Shown: positions 58,340 through 64,000 of the stretch, in pieces
Layout of the letters: each line of letters starts with the position of its first letter
Numbering within the stretch: the first letter of the stretch is position 1
Origin: Xiphydria camelus
Lineage: Eukaryota; Arthropoda; Insecta; Hymenoptera; Xiphydriidae
Assembly: GCA_963678675.1 (NCBI GenBank)
Contig: OY783192.1
Coordinates: 32,209,250 to 32,273,249, forward strand
Reading direction: 5' to 3'
Length of the DNA: 64,000 bases
Notes under the pieces: generated by a model
What the model saw: only the letters and a program-made list of their open reading frames with translations
What the model was told of the DNA's origin: nothing
Databases searched by the model: none
Translations under genes and position numbers: made by a program

Positions 58340-59127
58340 CAGTAGGACTTCGATTATCCGAACCTCTGTTATTCGAACCCTCCGTTATCCGAACCACAAC
58401 TTGCAGCATCCAAACGTTCTATTATCCGAACCACGATTTGCTTTACCTAGATTTTTTTATTATCTGAACGTCGGTTCGTAATTTTGGAAGGCATACATTG
58501 TCGCGCGTTGCAATGCTGCGAATGAAGGCGACGTTCGAATGTATCCAAGCTCATAACGTCTTTCAGGATTTTAATTCGTTTCCATATTTTTTCTCATTGT
58601 GTCTTTATTAGATCTCCGTGATCCACAGTCATAAATGCATATCGATAATTTTTGTGTTACCGTACGCTGACAAAAAGTTATGAATTTCATGATAAAGAAA
58701 CCCTAAACTAAGCATTCAATTTCTATATTTTTTTAATAACGTTTATAATAAAAGGTATACAGGGTGTAATAACCAAGAGGACTGAAACGGGAGAAGCCTA
58801 ATTCTGTTCAGAGTTTATACATTGACTAATGGTATGACTCCCCACGATCCCCTCACTTTGGCAAAGAGTTGACAGCAGAGTGGGTTCCAGAAAACGGAGA
58901 TCGTAGGAAGTCATGTGATTGGTCAGTGTACTAACTCTGAACAGAATTAGGCTTCTCCTATTGCAGCCCTTTTGGCTATTACAACTTTTATATGGACTGA
59001 GTTATGTTTCAAATATTTTTTTATTGTGGAACATCGTTTCACCCACTACGACTGTTCTGTTATCCGCACTTTCGCTATTCCGAACTAGGCCTGGTTCCAA
59101 TTGATTCAGATAATCGAGGCCCTACTG
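58340..59127. mobile_element. pogo-like MITE containing a nested palindromic MITE
   Basis: CAGTAGGACTTCGATTATCC and GATAATCGAGGCCCTACTG are inverse ends with TA on both sides. Diverged TTATCCGAACC motifs repeat inside the left end. This is the classic appearance of pogo/Tigger MITEs. No transposase. Confidence 0.65.
58760..58988. mobile_element. Palindromic MITE nested in the pogo-like MITE
   Basis: CAGGGTGTAATAACCAAGAG, then GAGAAGCCTAATTCTGTTCA, are mirrored at 58933-58988. Confidence 0.6.
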
Positions 59128-61747
59128 TACAGTCGATCGAAAGGGTGATTTCCATTTAGACATCAGAATTCGTCGCGTATCAACACAAGACCCAAGTCAT
59201 TGATCCCCTTTCCACTGACGACACACAGGACTTTCTGTGGATCGGCTAAATAGAAAGCACCCAATAGAGTCATTGACGCGAATTCTTCGACAATGCGACG
59301 ATGAAGAGAGACACGTGCGAAGGGTGTACGGATATAGACGAAGGTGGACCAAAAGCGAATGAAACAGCTGGTTTCTCGTTACCACTGACAACCCCTATAG
59401 CCGGAGGCCTATTTATATTATCCCTTTCGCCCACGCTAGATCTCTGTATTCGTCAATACGAAGTCCATTTGCTTCGCACGCATCGGCCGGGCAAAGTCCC
59501 CTTTCGGTGATTCGGTGCCGTGAGCTTTGAGGAAGGGAAAGAGATATAAGGGGGAGACAGAAATGGACAGATAGACGGACAGGTGGTCGGAGACGGGTAG
59601 ATAGATATATTAATAGATAGGTAGAAGAGAGAGGAGAGACGGAGAAACAGGCTCCGCCCACGGATGTGAGCACGTACGACCGCACGCGTATACAAGTCGA
59701 ATTTAGGAAGCGCACCCCGTTTTCTCGTGAAACGCCCGGACGAGTAAACGCCACCACGGTCGCGAGAATCCCTCCACTTCGCGTAATCCTGTCATTTCCT
59801 CTCTCTTTCTCGGCTTAACCCCCGAAAGAGTCGATCCCGGGGTATTATTTTACCGTTACGCGATAAGGCGCGGGCCCGAGGTTCATTGGACAGGGGTTGC
59901 TGATTCCCTCAGTCTCTCTTTCTCTGTATTATCCTCAAAGAAGATAAGTCATAACGCGATTACGACACCTCTGTATTCGATTTTCCGAAAGAAATAATAA
60001 ACTCGAATATGTGTCCGCGAAGCCTCGGCAAAGGTCATTCGAGCGTTTCGGGGAAAAGCGTCTCGACTTTATTGGAGCGTAGAACAGAAATAAAGAGAAA
60101 CGAGGGTCGTGGTACAAGAGAAGCGAGAAGGAGGAGGAGGAGAGTACATCGAGGCATGAAGCCACTTCACAAGGCTCTCGAAGTTCTCTCGAAAAGAAAA
60201 ATAGTAAAAATCCTTGGAGGAGATTTCCCTTGATAAATCACGGGCATCCAGGATCGCTTTGACGGCTTCTTTACTTTTTCTACCGCGTTTCGAAACGATC
60301 ACGAATGTAGAACATCGTCGATGAGAGTCAATTAGGGAAGACAAGAGAGTTCTTTTTCTTTTTCTTGATCTTCTTCCTCACCATCTTTTAGAGAAAAAGA
60401 GTACCATCTTCAAAATTTAGAAACCTATGGCGCTATTCTACATGATAAACTAAGCTTTATAAGATACTACATTCTATAAAGTCATATAAGGAAGTTCTAT
60501 TACTTTATAGAATGTAGAATCTTATAGAGGTTGCAGTTTCGTGAAAAATGGCGCACTAGTTAATAATTTTATAGATCGACTTTTGATATCTCGAAAAAAA
60601 TTAACGTTGAAATTTTCAGTGGAGGGTTAAAAATATTTTGTTTATAAAAAAATTTAATGTTGACTGATTAAACCGGCGCTCGGGCGATTGAACTCAACTG
60701 CTTAAAAGCTTTGCTTAATCGCTGAAATACTTAACCTGGTGGATAAATGAAATCCGACCCAGTTGGTGGTATGACGTGGGGCTTAAAAAACGAAAATACG
60801 TATACCCACCTAAATCTGCATACGCATAAATATGAGAAGAGCCGAAAGAGAGAGCGGCGAGGGTTGCTCATTGTTAAGAGCAAATTTACAGAGAGGGAGC
60901 CTTTTAAATTTCCCATTTTAAAAAGAAGAAAAGCAGCGAAAACCCCGCATCATTAAAGCCGAATGAACGGCACGAACCTCCGAAATTGACTTCGTCTACC
61001 TCGTTAAGTCGAACGACCAGACAACTCCGACGAACGACATTCGATCAGCCGAGGGAGAGATTAAAGAATGAAAAATCTGCTTCGCCAGTTTCAAAGGCCA
61101 CACGAAATGTATATATACATACATATATATAATACCGCGAAACTTTTATCCAGCCGGACTTCGTCCCTATTGATTCCCCTGGGATTAAAGGATTTGCCGG
61201 GGGCGTCCGTTGACTGTATACAAACTTTCCCTCGTTTCCGCAAACCTATCTCACCCGCCCATCCGTTTCCTGCAAGGTGTATCGCCCGAAATTGGCATTG
61301 TTACATAAATCGAAGGACCTCGCTTCGCGAAGAGGTAAAGAGAGGGAAAAAAGAAGAAAAAGGAAATAGTGAAATTTTCCTTTTCATTTCATTAACTCCA
61401 CGACAGTGTCTTTTCACTGCAGCAGTATCCCTTGTCGAGGAAGCCTTGATGAGACTTTGCCTACCTATTTCTTCAAAGTGAAATTAGATCCCCTCGACGA
61501 GCTTCAGATTTCCCGAGAAAGCCCGGAGGTTTAGAGGTACGACAATCTCGCGGCTGAGATCATCCCGACACGTCGCTTCGTAGATAGGCGATCTTCTTCA
61601 TCCCCCTCCTCCAATGCCATACATATATCCGTTCACCATCTCCAGGGATATCCGACGGGGGTTTACTTCGAGGTAAAGAGAAGCGGGTGTTCGGCAGAAT
61701 CAAAACGCACTTTGTTTAGATAGATGAAATGAAAAGATGGCTGTATG
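59128..61747. other. Unique sequence with low-complexity tracts
   Basis: Purine-rich GATA/GACA-like DNA at 59525-59650 and a short hairpin at 60454-60529 (CTTTATAAGATACTACATTC mirrored). No gene recognised; further STAR exons, if any, were not found. Confidence 0.4.
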
Positions 61748-62014
61748 CACTGAGAAAATTAACTTAGGTAGTCAATGTAATCCAAATTCTGAAGACGATG
61801 ACCAAACCGTTTAGTGAAATATGAATACTCCCCATCTGATTGGTTTGACTGATCAATTTTTGGTTAGAATAACTAAACATTTGGTTGGAATAACTAAATA
61901 TTTTGTTAGAGTAACTAAATATTTGATTCAACCGACCAGTGTTTTGATTAGAATAATTAAACTCGTTTAACCAGATGCGTTTTTTCATTTAAATTTAATT
62001 ATTTTTCTCTATGT
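61748..62014 (+). mobile_element. G-family MITE, full copy
   Basis: CACTGAGAAAATTAACTTAG to ATTTTTCTCTATGTG, with the GACCAAACCGTTTAGTGAAA and CCAGATGCGTTTTTTCAT blocks in the + order. Confidence 0.7.
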
Positions 62015-62018
62015 GTAT

Positions 62019-62119
62019 GCACTGAGAGAAATTACAGGGTGCTTTTTAGTTATACGTAATATCTAAACGTATTTAACCAGATGCGTTTTGTCATTTTAAC
62101 CTAATTTATTTTCTCAGTG
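62019..62119 (+). mobile_element. G-family MITE, internally deleted copy
   Basis: Only ~100 bp: CACTGAGAGAAATTAC at left and the standard right end (CCAGATGCGTTTTGTCAT to TCTCAGTG). Confidence 0.6.
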
Positions 62120-63313
62120 TGATATCTCCAACAAATTCTAATAACTTCTCGTTAAATTATTGTTGATCCAGTCGCGTTTTATTCTCCCGAAATACTCGTA
62201 GAACGCCTGGTAAGGTCAAAGTACAAAACTCCCAGGTATCTCCACGTCCTTCACGCGCCTAGGAGCTATAATTGCAAGATCAATAATCTCGGTCGAGATT
62301 ATCGAATTAATAAAACCGTCCGACCGTCCAACCGAACCCTCCGACCGAGAGTATCCATACAGGAATTGGAACGCCTTTGCGTTCAATAGTCAATCAATCC
62401 ATCCATCCATACGAGATTTCGTGGTTTCGTGCTTTCGCCACTAGCCTGCTAGCGTCGCCACCGTCCGGCCTTCATACTCATGTACTCTTCCCTTTGTGGC
62501 GACGACTCGTGACCAGTCGGTATTTGTAGGTACAAAGCCCAGCCGACGGTAAATTTCAAGGTCCCTGTAACTGTGCGGTTCTGCTCGGGTCGGGACATCA
62601 TGTACGTGTGTACGGAGGCTCGCACACTGGAACGCGGCGTCCGTACAAGAACGCTCCGTACTGCTTCGTACACCAATACAGTAAGCGTGTAGTAGGTATG
62701 TTCGTTCATCTCGGCGTAAAGTGAGCAGCGAGAACCCGTGTATCTTTATGTCTGCCTTCTCCACCCCTCAATTTTTACGTCGAATTTTCTCAATAAATAT
62801 ATGTATGGTTATAACCAAAACTATGCTTAGTTACACCATATAAATTGATTATTCTCTAATGATAGATTGATAAAGACCAGAATACATTTTTCATTTATAC
62901 CGGCAGAGATCGAGTCGATAGAGTTGGCTTACAGCCCCTATAGTACAGATAACGAAGGAAAAATAGCGGAAAAAATTAATGTAAAAGCGAATTTTGGCAT
63001 AGTTGTAGGGGAAGGTGTCAGTAACAATATACTAAAAGTACTGATGGGTGGGAGTTGTGCTAAGGGGGGGGGGGGTCTCTAAAGGTCCCCTTTTTCAGTT
63101 TTTCGTTAATAACTCGAAAACTACTACCTCTAGCGAAAAAAAGTTAAATAATAAATTAATCTATATAAAATTCTCTACAAAAAAGGTTTTATACACTTTT
63201 TCGCTAGGGTCTATACTTCAGGAGATATGGAGGGGGAAATATGAAAAATTAAAAAAAAATCTGTTTTTCCGTTAAAAATGAAATAATTAATGTTCAAGGA
63301 TGTATCTTAAACA
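62120..63313. other. Unique sequence, then likely 3' region of a transposon
   Basis: A run of about 11 G lies at 63065-63075. From about 62860 the AT-rich sequence (TTAATAACTCGAAAACTACT and similar) has the look of the non-coding tail of the minus-strand element that follows. Confidence 0.35.
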
Positions 63314-63601
63314 CTAATTTTCATCAGAATCTAAATTTTCATCATCGTCGATGATGTCTTGGATGGGGGCTCCGTTTGTACATGAGCCGTGGCACACGCC
63401 GCAGGTTCCGGAGCAGGTTATCCCTGCTTTGCGGCAACCGCAGCGTACTCCACACCCAGTCGTGCATCGGCAAAAGATCATGTTCAAAACGGAGTCGGGT
63501 GCCACAGGGTCTTTCGTGGTAACTGGGTTGAGGATCCCATCTTCCCCCATGTTCCAGCCCCATTGGGTGGGTGGTAGAGGGTTGCTGAGCCACTGTTGTA
63601 T
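63314..63601 (-). CDS. Transposon-type protein, last exon with CXC cysteine-rich domain
   Basis: Exon with acceptor TTCTTACAG (AG at 63603-63602) reads IQQWLSNPLPPTQWGWNMGE. It then has a Cys-rich block FCRCTTGCGVRCGCRKAGITC, extended by CSGTCGVCHGSC, and an acidic end before the stop. The CxC...CG..CxCRKAG..C pattern resembles TSO1/tesmin-like CXC domains that end many long, repetitive insect transposon proteins. It joins in phase 0 to the exon at 63701. The catalytic part would lie right of the window. Confidence 0.55.
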   Translation of the reverse strand: MQQWLSNPLPPTQWGWNMGEDGILNPVTTKDPVAPDSVLNMIFCRCTTGCGVRCGCRKAGITCSGTCGVCHGSCTNGAPIQDIIDDDENLDSDEN

Positions 63602-63700
63602 CTGTAAGAAAGTAATCAGACCAAGGTAAGTATTTAGCAGAAATTGATATTTGTAATTTTAAGAAACCAGTATTTAATAACTATATGTAAATGAGTTTAC

Positions 63701-63846
63701 CTGTAGATATACACTGAGCGAGTGTTGCTTTGAAGCTCCTCTGGTGGGAGGAAGAGTGGCCATGTCTGATTTGGGCTTCGTTGACGCTTTCAAAAATGCC
63801 GAGTACCGATGTTTGTTCAGATTATCTTGAGTGAGGTTGAGACGCG
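63701..63846 (-). CDS. Transposon-type protein, penultimate exon (partial)
   Basis: Ends in CAG|GTAAAC (donor at 63700-63699). The frame reads RVPRLNLTQDNLNKHRYSAF, LKASTKPKSDMATLPPT, then RGASKQHSLSVYLQ and continues as IQQWL in the next exon. The LPPT...H..VY.Q..W arrangement precedes the CXC domain in related insect repeat proteins. A stop in this frame just upstream means that the 5' boundary is uncertain: an AG near 63849 could be the acceptor. Confidence 0.45.
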
Positions 63847-64000
63847 GAACACGATACTATGATGAGTGACAACACAGATGCGGTCTGTCCCAGCTTATAT
63901 ATTAGCGGCATTGGTCGATGGAAGGGATTGCATGGACGACGCTATGTACCCTGATTGACTGAAGGAGGAGTGGTGGTGGAACGGACTATGACACTCATTA

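Noticed and set aside
1..64000. tRNA, rRNA, CRISPR or bacterial operon features
   Set aside because: I found no cloverleaf-like tRNA, no rRNA motif and no regularly spaced array. Splice sites and TE content are eukaryotic.

Overview
The window is eukaryotic and almost certainly from an insect. A Hymenoptera-like genome (ant, bee or wasp) is my best guess, because CpG-rich unique DNA alternates with AT-rich repeats and the host gene has a very long TE-filled intron. The species cannot be named from sequence alone. The only host gene I can support is a STAR/KH-family RNA-binding protein gene (KHDRBS/Sam68-like, related to the Drosophila qkr/kep1 group) on the + strand. Three of its exons lie here: 9703-9849, 56088-56337 and 57900-58269. 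They join in frame with consensus splice sites and are separated by introns of 46,238 and 1,562 bp. The N-terminal KH core exons must lie left of the window and the C-terminus probably lies right of it, so nearly the whole window is intron of one gene.

The introns are packed with DNA transposons and foldback (palindromic) elements. From 1 to 9.7 kb there are small hairpins and MITEs, many with CACTGAGA...TCTCAGTG ends, some nested and one flanked by TTAA. From 11.3 to 17.6 kb and from 31.2 to 43.2 kb there are large nested arrays built from two recurring palindromes. X is a long palindrome with TA-flanked CAGGGTGTCC ends. F is a 2.3-2.8 kb foldback whose two arms each carry a divergent 119-codon ORF with an F-box motif. 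Three F copies are present (12573-15125, 31471-34257, 38302-40608), and five of the six ORFs are intact. Each F copy has a central bidirectional promoter-like spacer with two TATATAAG boxes and two NRF1-type GCGCAYGCGC sites. A third foldback (34940-37539) carries SWIM zinc-finger fragments in both arms and sits inside an X copy with no target-site duplication.

From 41.9 to 50.2 kb there are a pogo/Tigger-like element with a PHD-like finger fragment, a 770-bp insertion with a perfect 14-bp target-site duplication, a protein-conserved anonymous repeat (Y), an internally deleted mariner with a D-x41-D transposase, a TTAA-flanked element and further MITEs. From 50 kb to the right end the DNA is mostly unique, with scattered hairpins around the last two STAR exons, a pogo-like MITE at 58.3-59.1 kb and, on the minus strand at 63.3-63.8 kb, two spliced exons of a transposon-type protein ending in a cysteine-rich CXC domain.

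The strongest candidate for something undescribed is the F element: a self-complementary mobile unit with paired divergent F-box genes, an apparent spacer flip in one copy, and terminal hairpins shared in style with solo hairpins elsewhere in the window. All family assignments are from sequence reading alone; no searches were run.
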